Assembly (NCBI GenBank): GCA_015063235.1
Contig: SUSW01000050.1
Location: 1-52,747 of the forward strand
Direction: 5' to 3'
Length of the DNA: 52,747 bases
Source: Thermoplasmata archaeon
GTDB taxonomy: Archaea; Thermoplasmatota; Thermoplasmata; Methanomassiliicoccales; Methanomethylophilaceae
How positions within the stretch are numbered: the first letter of the stretch is position 1; each line of letters opens with the position of its first letter. Shown here in pieces: positions 27,801 to 35,841 of this stretch. A model generated the notes under the pieces. That model ran no database searches, was not told the origin of the DNA, and saw only the letters and a list, made by a program, of their open reading frames with translations. A program made the translations under genes and the position numbers.

Positions 27801-28811
27801 TTCTATGTATCCTTCGGCGCTGAAAGGGTCCTCGCCAGTGATGAATCTGACCAGGCAGTCTATGGCGACCTTATAAGGTCTGAATTTATCCTGGAACGCG
27901 TCAAGCAGGATGTCTCCGCACAGATAGCCGTACCATTTCAGAACCAGATCGTCCATCACCGACATGAGTACCTGCCCGTAGAAGGCGGAGCAGTTTATCC
28001 AGACCTCCTGGCCTACCATGGTCTCTGCAAGGTCCCTGCTCCCGCAGATGACCTCTCCGTCCGCGTCCCTGAAGCACATCGACTCGATCAGCGTCAGAGT
28101 ATTGTCATACGCCTTCTCGACATCCTGTCTGGTTAGAATGGAATCCGTACCGTTCTTCCCATACTGGTTCTTTGATCCGTATCCATTGATTACGCGATAC
28201 TGCGCCAACGATTGGAGCTCATAAGTCATCATCTGCGAGACTGATATCCCGCCGTCCGCGACCATCCTTTCGAACAGCGATCCCTGCTCTGCGGCAAGGG
28301 GGAGGGCATAGCTTCCGTCGGTGGAGATGTTTATGCTGAAGTCCGAACGCCCGTATTCCGACGATGCGGTGACCTCGAGATTGCCCTTCCCGTGAAGGTA
28401 GGAGGGGATGTATCCGCCGACTGTCCTGTCCCCGCTGACTATCTCCATGGGTTCGGCAGTCAGCATTATGTCCTTCGAATGCAGGCTTACGGTGACGTCC
28501 CCGCTCTTCATCGGGAATCTGTCATCGATCCATCTTCCAGCCCTCTCTGTGAAGACCTCAGCACGCCGGTCGAGGGTTCCCAGACTGTCGTCTAGGGAGA
28601 TCTCCAGTACGATCACGCCCAGCTCCTGGTTGACGTATGAGCGCACATTGTCCAGAGAAGATTCAAGAGCATCTGTCCCGTCCATAGTCTCCTCTATTCC
28701 GCTTTCGGACCTCGCATGTTCGGCCATCATCACCCCTGCGGCCGAGGCCAGCAGGAGTATTGTTACAGCTACCACAGCGAAAGGCATATTCCCTCTTCTG
28801 TCGCCGTTCAT
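24897..28811 (-). CDS. Large anchored surface protein with a lamin-tail domain
   Basis: 1304 residues. A basic N-terminus (MNGDRRGN) and one hydrophobic stretch (about 9-27) suggest a signal anchor, with the rest outside the cell. Most of the protein is helical and without recognised domain. Around residues 955-1090 lies a lamin-tail-like domain (VINEFESNP, KEWVELFNNSSEDIDLTGYTL, DTDDDGKTWQRS), a beta-sandwich often found in surface proteins and secreted nucleases. Aromatic and acidic residues and several N-x-S/T sites fit an exported glycoprotein. Its 3' end is 68 bases from the nog1 start. No homologue of known function was recognised. Confidence 0.7.
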   Translation of the reverse strand: MNGDRRGNMPFAVVAVTILLLASAAGVMMAEHARSESGIEETMDGTDALESSLDNVRSYVNQELGVIVLEISLDDSLGTLDRRAEVFTERAGRWIDDRFPMKSGDVTVSLHSKDIMLTAEPMEIVSGDRTVGGYIPSYLHGKGNLEVTASSEYGRSDFSINISTDGSYALPLAAEQGSLFERMVADGGISVSQMMTYELQSLAQYRVINGYGSKNQYGKNGTDSILTRQDVEKAYDNTLTLIESMCFRDADGEVICGSRDLAETMVGQEVWINCSAFYGQVLMSVMDDLVLKWYGYLCGDILLDAFQDKFRPYKVAIDCLVRFITGEDPFSAEGYIERIMESEGIDSDIYRTPGKGYTTVTAGGYTVSVENPAVDIMDEGWIRFFNIHYSGNRDYLQDDIRYILNSAAQNMFSGSSYAKVTLDPGDPSSFISKVADTLHMQSADIDREFSRSLMGVINKERAYDPFYAEIADTVMRHADSIADSETLRSRLAEAFAEASGGEVDIESIMASQEIEEAVHRYISKVYSDLSVYDAMRTVEGGSTGIVLESMVEIASYGLNALDISGLIDGRANILLEEVVANMDMNPYSGALELPETDCFILVDEAGNRTRESLRFEYTNDPVISEPVVKIDKCTHVTGFREDLSAAYSTTFSVSVRDIIEYRIECSGALSSAMGSGHTGAVSNTIRNDIELEISVASAWALAGVDYKASETIVDDAFKLLWEYLEPVMEPLRQIMTIVMDTIDTLNRCVYEIARYVSDALSQMYEKLYEPMWLLTMWIEQNIERFLEDNMIDVFMSLNLSEQKVGFEYMGYRFEVKMDVASLYATTKTVFIATLSGPIAGMDTEVIISLKSKGELNTGNVYVIGKASVKGDDWKMKMALDPLLKGGKHLATVSADVKGVDITAVLPDLEDYNELGFALSDIPGIGNALQNIPVPGLGVNVGLDVGVSLKYSSPSSKGLVINEFESNPAGNDSGKEWVELFNNSSEDIDLTGYTLVASSDRTKKTMMLNGSIAPGEYMLIYPTFLMVNESGKLTKNGEGLTLKDVEGNIVDKTAVKKDTDDDGKTWQRSYDGASQWELKDGTMGNSNGSYISSNFLTAEVAKELVLDSLHDAFSKVDSVTDAESLQNLLNETIKSAVNTVINKVAACLTEASIYVKVDVKDLTSTASTGLRIALRCDSDLVKDVLRFIAGKLEEMFLNIKNPYKIDAVSMFTDNIDLEVTFETEIKNPGMFSTAFDELHKANLGVTFRTNISALTQIFGKDTGKSGVECGIRFIDCPMEGIPARLSPKNGMDHDLWLIRAVIEWD

Positions 28812-28934
28812 CGGGACGTCTGAGGGTTGAGATTATTAAACAGGCACTGCTGCAGTCAGCCGACGATTTCCTTAACAGGGATTAATACAGAATCGCTGGG
28901 ACCTTAAAATGTTACGTATGTACGCGACTGCTCG

Positions 28935-28979
28935 TGTGTCCTTATTTTATATTAATATGTCTTGGGTACCTTGGGTACT
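28935..28979 (+). promoter_or_regulatory. Archaeal promoter of the lipid operon
   Basis: CTTATTTTATATTAATATG (28940-28958) is a good TATA box centred about 30 bases before ATG 28980, which suggests a short-leader or leaderless mRNA. The tandem CTTGGGTAC (28961-28969, 28970-28978 with a one-base difference) lies just before the start. Confidence 0.55.
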
Positions 28980-30611
28980 ATGACATTAACGTCAGTGGAA
29001 TATACGGCGCAGAAAGGTCTTCCGAAGAAGACACGTTCAATCTGCCCCGAATGCGGAAAGATCATCGACGCAACGATCCTCGAGAAGGACGGTATGGTCA
29101 TGATGGAGAAGGATTGTCCGGAGCACGGACATTTCAGTGACAAGATCTGGACCGATGTGGAGCTCTATCTCAAGGCCGAGAGGTATGCTTCGGACGGTAT
29201 CGGAATCCACAATGCGATGAACGAGACCATATCCGACAACGATGATATCTCCCATATCATCATCAACGGGGAGCGCATTAACATGCTCTCCTGTACCATG
29301 ATTGCCAACGTCGATCTTACCAACAGATGCAACATGCACTGTCCTATCTGTTTCGCTAACGCGAACGACCAGGGATACGTCTACGAGCCCTCCTTCGAGG
29401 AGGTCCACAAGATGCTCGTTGCCCTCAGGTCGGAGAAGCCCATCGCGAACACCGCTGTTCAGTTCGCCGGAGGCGAACCCACCGTCCACCCTGATTTCAT
29501 CAGGATAGTCGAGGACGCGAAGAAGCTGGGATTCGCCCAGCGCCAGGTGGCCACCAACGGTCTGGAGTTCGCATACCACTACGACTTCCTCAAGGCAGCC
29601 AAACTGGCGGGTCTCAACACCATCTATCTCCAGTTCGACGGAATGGATGACGAGATCTACCTCAGGGTCAGGGGAAGGAAGATGTGGGCCAACAAGCAGA
29701 AGGTCATCGAGAACTGCAGGAAGCTTGCAGAGGAAGGCATCCACCCCCCATCGATTGTTCTGGTCCCTGTCATCATCAACGGTGTCAACGACCACCTTGT
29801 GGGTGACATAGTAAAGTACGCATTCGAGAACTCGGATGTGATCAGGGGAGTAAACTTCCAGCCCGTAGCATTCACCGGAAGGGTGACTACCGAAGAGCTG
29901 CAGTCCGGAAGGTTCACGCTCACAGACCTCGTCGACAGAGTAGAGAAGCAGACTGGATATGCGACCAAGGACGACTGGTACCCCGTCCCTGTTGTAGCAC
30001 CTATCTCTAAGTTCGCTTCAATATTGCTCGGAAAGACCAAGGTCACATTCACGACGCACCCCCACTGCGGTATCGCAACATACCTCTTCCAGGACGAGCA
30101 CGGTAACGTCACACCGTTCCCCAGGTTCGTCGATGTCGACAGGTTCGCAAGAGAGCTCGACAAGATCTCCGAGAAGATGGAGAAGGCAACGTTCAAGAAG
30201 CTCTACGCAGCCAAGCTCATAAAGCTCCTGAACAGCTGCGTGGACGAGAGCAAGATGCCTGAAGGGATGACCAAGAAGAAGTTCGTCAACATGCTCTCAG
30301 GAGTCATGGGAAGCGATTCCAAGAAAGCACTCGCCAATTTCTCATGGAAGATGATGCTCATTGCAGGTATGCACTTCCAGGACAGTTACAATTACGATTT
30401 GGAAAGGGTCAGGCGCTGCGGTGTGCACTACATAACACCCGACTGCCGTCTGTACCCGTTCTGCGCTTACAACAGCGGTCCCGAGTTCCGCAGGGAGATC
30501 GAGGCCAAGTTCTCCATCCCTCTCGAGGAGTGGAAGAAACAGCACAAGGAGGAGGCCGATAAAATCGACGCCGCGCTCATTGTGCCGATTGATGAAAGAG
30601 GACCGGAGTGA
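28980..30611 (+). CDS. tes: Radical SAM enzyme, tetraether lipid synthase (Tes) type
   Basis: 543 residues from ATG 28980. An N-terminal zinc-ribbon-like part (SICPECGK, DCPEHGHF) precedes the radical SAM domain with C117-x3-C121-x2-C124 (NRCNMHCPICFANAN), and then GGEPTVHPDFIRI. Further cysteines occur near the end (VRRCGVHYITPDCRLYPFCAY), as expected for extra iron-sulfur clusters. This pattern matches the family of Methanosarcina MA_1486 and Methanocaldococcus MJ0619, shown to join two diether lipids into the membrane-spanning GDGT. The call is supported by the next two genes, a ferredoxin and geranylgeranyl reductase, the same order I recall for MA_1486, MA_1485 and MA_1484. A different radical SAM function cannot be excluded. 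Confidence 0.82.
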   Translation: MTLTSVEYTAQKGLPKKTRSICPECGKIIDATILEKDGMVMMEKDCPEHGHFSDKIWTDVELYLKAERYASDGIGIHNAMNETISDNDDISHIIINGERINMLSCTMIANVDLTNRCNMHCPICFANANDQGYVYEPSFEEVHKMLVALRSEKPIANTAVQFAGGEPTVHPDFIRIVEDAKKLGFAQRQVATNGLEFAYHYDFLKAAKLAGLNTIYLQFDGMDDEIYLRVRGRKMWANKQKVIENCRKLAEEGIHPPSIVLVPVIINGVNDHLVGDIVKYAFENSDVIRGVNFQPVAFTGRVTTEELQSGRFTLTDLVDRVEKQTGYATKDDWYPVPVVAPISKFASILLGKTKVTFTTHPHCGIATYLFQDEHGNVTPFPRFVDVDRFARELDKISEKMEKATFKKLYAAKLIKLLNSCVDESKMPEGMTKKKFVNMLSGVMGSDSKKALANFSWKMMLIAGMHFQDSYNYDLERVRRCGVHYITPDCRLYPFCAYNSGPEFRREIEAKFSIPLEEWKKQHKEEADKIDAALIVPIDERGPE

Positions 30612-30616
30612 TCAAC

Positions 30617-30784
30617 ATGATTACAGTCAATGTAGACAAATGCCTCCATTGCGGAGGATGCGTGGGATCGTGTCCAAAGAACGCGATCTTCCTCAACGAT
30701 TTCGTTCTCGAATTCAACAGCGACTGCATCAACTGCGGGATATGCGTGAAGCTCTGCCCCGTAGGAGCACTTACGAAGGGATGA
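30617..30784 (+). CDS. Small 2[4Fe-4S] ferredoxin
   Basis: 55 residues from ATG 30617 to TGA 30782-30784, with two cluster motifs: CLHCGGCVGSCP and CINCGICVKLCP. It starts 5 bases after the Tes-like gene and ends 4 bases before the reductase gene, so it is surely cotranscribed with both. In Methanosarcina acetivorans the ferredoxin in this position donates electrons to geranylgeranyl reductase; it may also serve the radical SAM enzyme. Confidence 0.9.
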   Translation: MITVNVDKCLHCGGCVGSCPKNAIFLNDFVLEFNSDCINCGICVKLCPVGALTKG

Positions 30785-30788
30785 TATC

Positions 30789-31979
30789 ATGAAGACATAC
30801 ACATGCGATGTTGTTGTGGTCGGAGCAGGTCCCGGAGGAAGCATGGCCGCAAGGTACTGCGCCGAAGGCGGCATGGATACGATCCTTATAGAGAAGAAGG
30901 CCGAGATCGGTGCGCCTCTCAGGTGCGCCGAGGGAGTCTCCAAGTCATGGCTGGACGAGGTCGGGATTGAGCCCGACAGGACATGGATCAGAGGGGACAT
31001 GAAAGGCGCCATCATCAAATCCACGAAGGGTACGACCTATCAGCTCGACGAGTCCAAGGCCGGAAACGAGGTCGGATATGTGCTGGAGAGGCACCTCTTC
31101 GACAAAGCCCTCGCAAGGGATGCAGCCAATGCAGGCGCCAAGATCATGATGAGGACCTCCTGTACGGGAATCATCCGCGAGGACGGTAAGATCGTCGGTA
31201 TCAAGGCCAAATCCATGGGCGAGGAGATTGAGATCCGCTGCAAGGTCGTCGTCGCAGCTGACGGATACGAGTCGCAGGTCGGAAGGTGGGCCGGAATCGA
31301 TACCACTCTGAAACTCAGCGACATAGACTCATGCATTCAGTACAGGATGTGCAACATCGACGTCGCTCCCGACTACTGTGAGTTCGTCATAGGGTCATGC
31401 GCGCCCGGAGGATACATATGGGTCTTCCCCAAGGGAGATAAGGTCGCCAACGTCGGAATAGGCGTTGCGGGACAGCTCTGCACCAGGGGAGCGGATGCCA
31501 AGTACTATCTCGACAAATGGATCGCTGAGGACCCCAGATTCAAGAACGGTCAGATCCTGGAGATCATGGGAGGTTTCGTCTCCACATGTCCCGGATTGGA
31601 CTCGGCGGTGGATGACAACATCATCCTCGTCGGAGATGCCGCGAGGATCATCGACCCGATCACCGGCGGAGGAATCTGCCACGCATGCAGGACCGGAATG
31701 TACGCAGGACAGGTCCTTGTCGAGTGCAACAAGACCGGGGACTTCTCGAAGAAGGCGCTTCAGCCCTATGAGAAGAGATGGCGTGACAGGATGGAGGACA
31801 AGCTGTTCAGGAACTGGATGGCCAAAGAGAAGCTGGCGAGCCTCGACGACGAGGTCATCGATGAGATCATCAAAATGGTCAGCACCGCCAAGATCGAGAA
31901 TGTCACGGTCTACAACCTGCTGAAGGCGATCAAGGAGAAATATCCGAAGGTCGTCGAAGGATTCGAAGACCTTATCTGA
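30789..31979 (+). CDS. Digeranylgeranylglycerophospholipid reductase
   Basis: 396-residue flavoprotein that saturates the isoprenoid chains of archaeal membrane lipids. FAD-binding motif GAGPGG (12-17) in VVVVGAGPGGSMAARY, EIGAPLRCAEGVS, and the second FAD site GDAARIIDPITGGGICHA are all characteristic of the geranylgeranyl reductase family. The ferredoxin just upstream is a likely electron donor. Order and spacing (4 bases) show one operon with the Tes-like gene: chains are first reduced, then cross-linked. A hairpin terminator follows. Confidence 0.92.
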   Translation: MKTYTCDVVVVGAGPGGSMAARYCAEGGMDTILIEKKAEIGAPLRCAEGVSKSWLDEVGIEPDRTWIRGDMKGAIIKSTKGTTYQLDESKAGNEVGYVLERHLFDKALARDAANAGAKIMMRTSCTGIIREDGKIVGIKAKSMGEEIEIRCKVVVAADGYESQVGRWAGIDTTLKLSDIDSCIQYRMCNIDVAPDYCEFVIGSCAPGGYIWVFPKGDKVANVGIGVAGQLCTRGADAKYYLDKWIAEDPRFKNGQILEIMGGFVSTCPGLDSAVDDNIILVGDAARIIDPITGGGICHACRTGMYAGQVLVECNKTGDFSKKALQPYEKRWRDRMEDKLFRNWMAKEKLASLDDEVIDEIIKMVSTAKIENVTVYNLLKAIKEKYPKVVEGFEDLI

Positions 31980-31986
31980 AACTTTC

Positions 31987-32006
31987 AGAAGGGGGCGACC
32001 CCTTCT
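31987..32006 (+). terminator. Terminator of the lipid operon
   Basis: AGAAGGGG, loop GCGA, CCCCTTCT, then TTCTGTTTTC: perfect 8-bp stem with a T-rich tail, 8 bases after the reductase stop. Confidence 0.72.
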
Positions 32007-32028
32007 TTCTGTTTTCGGTATCAATTTG

Positions 32029-32057
32029 AGTAACACGATTTAATTATTCGTGTTACT
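32029..32057. repeat. Perfect 9-bp inverted repeat between converging genes
   Basis: AGTAACACG (32029-32037), 11 A/T-only spacer bases, CGTGTTACT (32049-32057). It lies between the reductase and HdrD-like stops, so it could be a terminator for the minus strand, although no T-run follows. AGTAACACGATTT also occurs at 1309-1321 in the methylamine control region. Confidence 0.5.
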
Positions 32058-32065
32058 ATTCTTCT

Positions 32066-33112
32066 TCACCAGCGCATTCCCTTGCTCTCTTTCGGAATGA
32101 AACCCTCGAACCGTGGTTTGAAGAAATCCTCATTATCCGGCTCTATCGGGATGTTGTGGTATTTGAAAGTCTCAGTGTGGCCGGCAGCCCACGCGACGAG
32201 CTCTGATAGGAACAGGACAGGCATCCCTCCGGGCTGAGCATCGTACTTGGTGAAGCATTTGGGACATGCGACGATGATCATGCACCCGTTGCCGCATTCT
32301 TTTTCGCGATCCTTCATCATGGATTCGGACAGTGTCGTATCCTTTCCGCAGCATCCCATCCCATTGTTGACGAATTCGCATCCCAGCGCCTCTACGACGG
32401 CTATCATCTCCTTCTTGAGAGGCATGCATGAGCATCCGGGCTCAAGGGCGACCTTGAAGTGTTTCTCGAACTTAGGGAGCTTGTCAATGTTGTTGTAAAG
32501 GAATTCGACCATGTTTGTATTCTTCTGACCATGGGCGTTCAGTGCATCTGTGCATCCTCCGCAGAGTGTGATGATCTCCTTTCCATGACCGTTCGCTACC
32601 ATAGACAGGATATCTGCATGCCTCTCTGTCTCCATCATCTCTCTGAACTGGGGCGGGCGCAGACAGCATCCAGAACCTTCAAGTTCGGAGCATGTCTTTC
32701 CTACTGTTTTTACGGCTGTCAATGCCGCATATTCGAGATAGGGTACTTTGCATTCCACTACGCATCCGGGCATTATGCAGACATCGTCTCCGTCCCATTC
32801 CATCTTCAGTTCTGAACGGGAGGGATGGTCTACCATCGGCATCGCATAGCCTGTGTCCTTGTACGCTTGGGAGACATGGAGGTCGTTGGCCAATGCCTTT
32901 AGGTCCCTCATGACTGTGAACGGATCCGATCTCCTGCAGACCTGTGAGCAGGTTCCGCAGAGGATGCATGTGGAGACGTCCGTCTCTCCGCCTATCATGA
33001 TCTCATGGGGATCAACCCCGCCGTATTTGTTCGCAGGGCAGTACGGTGTGCATTTGCCGCAACTGATGCACTTCTGCATAAGTCTGGCGATCTCATCCTC
33101 GATCATTCCCAT
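32066..33112 (-). CDS. HdrD-like heterodisulfide reductase subunit (HdrC-HdrB fusion)
   Basis: 348 residues. Two [4Fe-4S] motifs at the N-terminus (C15-C18-C21-C25 and C49-C52-C55-C59), then two cysteine sets of the CCG type: GSGCC with LCGGC, and NNGMGCCGKD with ACPKC. This is HdrD layout: the HdrC part hands electrons to the HdrB part with its noncubane clusters, which reduce CoM-S-S-CoB. The first set reads CCL rather than CCG, and the protein is shorter than the about 400 residues of Methanosarcina HdrD, so it could be a paralogue with another disulfide or dicarboxylate substrate. Members of this order are known to use HdrD without HdrE. Mevalonate kinase lies 9 bases upstream. Confidence 0.78.
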   Translation of the reverse strand: MGMIEDEIARLMQKCISCGKCTPYCPANKYGGVDPHEIMIGGETDVSTCILCGTCSQVCRRSDPFTVMRDLKALANDLHVSQAYKDTGYAMPMVDHPSRSELKMEWDGDDVCIMPGCVVECKVPYLEYAALTAVKTVGKTCSELEGSGCCLRPPQFREMMETERHADILSMVANGHGKEIITLCGGCTDALNAHGQKNTNMVEFLYNNIDKLPKFEKHFKVALEPGCSCMPLKKEMIAVVEALGCEFVNNGMGCCGKDTTLSESMMKDREKECGNGCMIIVACPKCFTKYDAQPGGMPVLFLSELVAWAAGHTETFKYHNIPIEPDNEDFFKPRFEGFIPKESKGMRW

Positions 33113-33121
33113 ATTATCACT

Positions 33122-34096
33122 TCATTGTAGCGGAATATCCATGCGTTTTCCATCAGCAATCGATTTCTCTATCCGGGCACCTTCAGAACCGCTGTTGATT
33201 ACGATGGGGGTCCCGCCCCTAGAGGCAATGGCCTCCGCAACCTTGTCCGGTCTGTCAGTGAGGGCCACCATGCATCCTCCGCCTCCGGAACCTGTGAGTT
33301 TTGCTCCGTAAGAGTATGGAAGCGATGCGTTGACGAGCTTGTTGAGTTCGTTGCAAGATACACCGAGGATCGAAAGCAGTTTGTGGTCCTGTGTCATGAG
33401 GCGGCCCAGTTTTTCCTTGTCGTTCTTCCTCAGGGCACTGTAGCCTTCCAGTGTGACTTTGCCCATCTCATCGATTATCTCCGATGCGAATCCGCTCTTC
33501 TCTTTGAATCTACGGATCTTCTCCACCTGCGGGCCCGTGGGAGCCTTGATCCCGGTGTTGCCGATAACGAATGACAGATCCGGAACCTTGATATCGCTGA
33601 CCCTCCAGGTTCTGTCATTCCTTTTGATGGTCCATAGTTCATTATTCGTGTTGGGGATGTTTATGGCTATGCCTCCTCCATGCACGCATGCGGACGCATC
33701 CATAGGGGAACCGTTGCCCTGTGCGTAGAGCTCTGCCCCATATGATTCGTCGACCAGTTGGCGTTCGGAAGGCTCCTCTCCCTTTTCCGTGCTGATGGCC
33801 AAGGCTATCGCTGCAGAGAGTGCGGCTGACGATCCCATTCCGGAACCTGAGGGAACCTGGCTTGTGGTGAGGAAATCCAGACAGTAGTGGACATCACGTG
33901 TGAGATATTTGATGTGGGGCTGCCTGTACAGGTCAAGTTTTTCACCATTGAGGCTGTTCATATAGGAGCGCCTGACGCTGCACTTTATCCTTAGGTCCGT
34001 AGCAAGGACCACGGCGGGTTTGCCGTATACCACCGAATGCTCTCCGAGCACCACGAACTTGCCGGGTGCGGAGGCACTGTACCATCTGTTGCTCAT
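33122..34096 (-). CDS. mvk: Mevalonate kinase
   Basis: 324 residues from ATG 34094-34096. A GHMP kinase phosphorylating mevalonate in isoprenoid synthesis for archaeal lipids. Motifs: APGKFVVLGEHSVVYGKPAV at the start, PSGSGMGSSAALSAA (ATP loop) near 98-112, DASACVHGGG, and KLTGSGGGGCMVAL near the C-terminus. The longer frame to 34375 is noise over the upstream gene; the start overlaps that gene's stop by one base. It is cotranscribed with the aminotransferase, a hypothetical protein and the HdrD-like gene. Confidence 0.92.
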   Translation of the reverse strand: MSNRWYSASAPGKFVVLGEHSVVYGKPAVVLATDLRIKCSVRRSYMNSLNGEKLDLYRQPHIKYLTRDVHYCLDFLTTSQVPSGSGMGSSAALSAAIALAISTEKGEEPSERQLVDESYGAELYAQGNGSPMDASACVHGGGIAINIPNTNNELWTIKRNDRTWRVSDIKVPDLSFVIGNTGIKAPTGPQVEKIRRFKEKSGFASEIIDEMGKVTLEGYSALRKNDKEKLGRLMTQDHKLLSILGVSCNELNKLVNASLPYSYGAKLTGSGGGGCMVALTDRPDKVAEAIASRGGTPIVINSGSEGARIEKSIADGKRMDIPLQ

Positions 34097-34617
34097 CACT
34101 GATTCAATCCGTATTTGTTCATCTCTTCCCTGATGGCGTCGTTGGGATTGCGTCCGTTGAGGATAGGCTGGGGGATGCTCCACCATCCCTCCTCCATCGC
34201 TGAGAGCCTGGTCTCGAACTGTTCGTCGGATTCGTCGGACTCCTGCTCGATTTTCTGGAGTTCCTCCATGACGGCCTTGACCAGATCGACCTGGAACTTC
34301 TGATTCACCAGGTTCATTCCGATGAACGAATCCAGGCTGACCGCAACCTCCTCTCTGTATTCCGGAGGGAGGCATTCCATGATCATGTCGAGGACGCCGT
34401 GGGCGGTGGCCTTGAAGACGAAGCTAAGTTTTCCTTCTACTGGAAGTTTGTCGTCTGCAAGAGTATCATCTATGAGTCTCTTGCCGAACAGCGTTTCCAT
34501 CGCGACCGCTCTGTTGGGGTTCTTTCCGAACGCGTATTCGTTAAGAAGTTCCTCTGGGCTCTTCTCTGGTTCAGGCTCTCCGAAGAGGCCTGCGTTTGGA
34601 TCCATTTCGTTGACCAT
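34096..34617 (-). CDS. Hypothetical protein, 173 residues
   Basis: Acidic soluble protein from ATG 34615-34617, chosen because AGGTGA lies 5 bases upstream; GTG 34624-34626 overlapping the previous stop is the alternative. It reads MDPNAGLFGEPEPEKSPEEL, FGKRLIDDTLADDKLPVEGK, then helical segments (AVSLDSFIGMNLVNQKFQVD; VDLVKAVMEELQKIEQESDE) and ends RNPNDAIREEMNKYGLNQ. No family was recognised. It sits between an aminotransferase and mevalonate kinase with overlaps on both sides, so it is part of this operon. Confidence 0.72.
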   Translation of the reverse strand: MVNEMDPNAGLFGEPEPEKSPEELLNEYAFGKNPNRAVAMETLFGKRLIDDTLADDKLPVEGKLSFVFKATAHGVLDMIMECLPPEYREEVAVSLDSFIGMNLVNQKFQVDLVKAVMEELQKIEQESDESDEQFETRLSAMEEGWWSIPQPILNGRNPNDAIREEMNKYGLNQ

Positions 34618-34622
34618 TGATC

Positions 34623-35747
34623 TCACCTAAGTTTCTTGATTGTGGATTCCAGGATATCCATTCCTGCGTTGATCTTGCTCTCATCGGCGGCGTAGGAAAA
34701 TCTGAGATGTCCCTCTCCATACTTTCCGAATGCCGATCCGGGTGTGCAAATGAGTCCCGCTTTTACCAGTTCTGCAGCGAGGTCGGCGGATTTCATGTCC
34801 ATATCGAAGGCCGGGAATGCGTAGAACGCTCCTTTTGGAGGTTCGATGCTCATTCCGGGGATCTCGTTGATCCTCTTGCATATTAGGTCTCTTCTGGCCT
34901 TGTAGACCTTCCTGGCGTTCTCGAGGTACGGGTCGATGTTCGGCAGTGCCGCGAGAATACCGTAGCTGGCCGGCATGTTGGGGCTGGCCACGACGTGGTA
35001 CTGCATCTTGATGAGAGCATCCATTATGCTCGTGTCGGCGCAGAGGAATCCCATCCTCCAGCCTGTGACCGCCATCATCTTCGAGAATCCGCTCGCCACG
35101 ATGGCCTTATCGAGCTGGTTCATGAATGATAGGTGCTTGCCCTCGTAAATGAACGGCTCGTAGACCTCGTCTGCCAGGATGGTGATGTCCTTGTCTGCTG
35201 CGATGTCGCATAGGGCCTTATAGCTCTGTTCGTTGAGAACTCCCCCGGTAGGGTTGGAGGGCGTGGTGACAACCAGCATTTTGGTTTTGGATGTGATCTT
35301 CGATTGGATATCGTCTATATCCGGCTGGAAATCACCGTCCGTGAGCCTGTATTCCGTGTACGTCCCTCCGGCCAATTTGGCGTGGGGGCCGTAAATAACG
35401 AATCCGGGGCTGGGGATGAGCACATCATCGCCGGGGTTTATCATCGTCATGGTGATCTCGTAGAGCGCAGACGATCCGCTTGACGTTATCATGATGTTGT
35501 CGCCGGTTATGTCACCGTATTTCCTGAACTTTTCAGCAACCGCTTTCCTGAGTTCGGGGATGCCTGCGGTGGGACCGTATTTGTTGCGTCCTTCGGATGC
35601 TGCCCTGTTCATTCCTTCTACTGCTTCCGCCGGAGGGGCCAAATCCGGTTCGCCCAGACCAAGGTTTATCGAGTTGGGTCCGGCGAGGTCGAACATCTTC
35701 CTGATACCCGACATCGGGATGTCGTTTATCCTCTGTGAAATCTGCAT
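34623..35747 (-). CDS. PLP-dependent aminotransferase, aspartate aminotransferase fold
   Basis: 374 residues, class I/II aminotransferase. Features: INLGLGEPDLAPP, YGPTAGIPELRKAVAEKF, ITSSGSSALYE, TPSNPTGGVL (substrate loop), ADEVYEPFIYEG, the PLP lysine in SGFSKMMAVTGWRMGF, and the C-terminal RFSYAADESKI with the carboxylate-binding arginine. The substrate (aspartate, aromatic or other) cannot be told. A TATA box AAAATATAATAAAAG (about 35762-35778 on the minus strand) is about 25 bases before the start, indicating a leaderless transcript. First gene of the leftward operon ending with the HdrD-like gene. Confidence 0.88.
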   Translation of the reverse strand: MQISQRINDIPMSGIRKMFDLAGPNSINLGLGEPDLAPPAEAVEGMNRAASEGRNKYGPTAGIPELRKAVAEKFRKYGDITGDNIMITSSGSSALYEITMTMINPGDDVLIPSPGFVIYGPHAKLAGGTYTEYRLTDGDFQPDIDDIQSKITSKTKMLVVTTPSNPTGGVLNEQSYKALCDIAADKDITILADEVYEPFIYEGKHLSFMNQLDKAIVASGFSKMMAVTGWRMGFLCADTSIMDALIKMQYHVVASPNMPASYGILAALPNIDPYLENARKVYKARRDLICKRINEIPGMSIEPPKGAFYAFPAFDMDMKSADLAAELVKAGLICTPGSAFGKYGEGHLRFSYAADESKINAGMDILESTIKKLR

Positions 35748-35841
35748 GTGCCCGTGATATCTTTTATTATATTTTAGTAAGGGTCCTGCATCCGGCCCGT
35801 AGGTGCATGCTTCAATTGCAAAGCAGCCAAGGGTTCATCCT

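Noticed and set aside
26907-28136. 409-residue open frame opposite the surface protein gene
   Set aside because: Composition is that of a complement frame; no ribosome site or domain.
33113-34375. Longer mevalonate kinase frame
   Set aside because: The first 93 residues are an out-of-frame reading of the upstream gene; the kinase begins at MSNRWYSASAPGKF.
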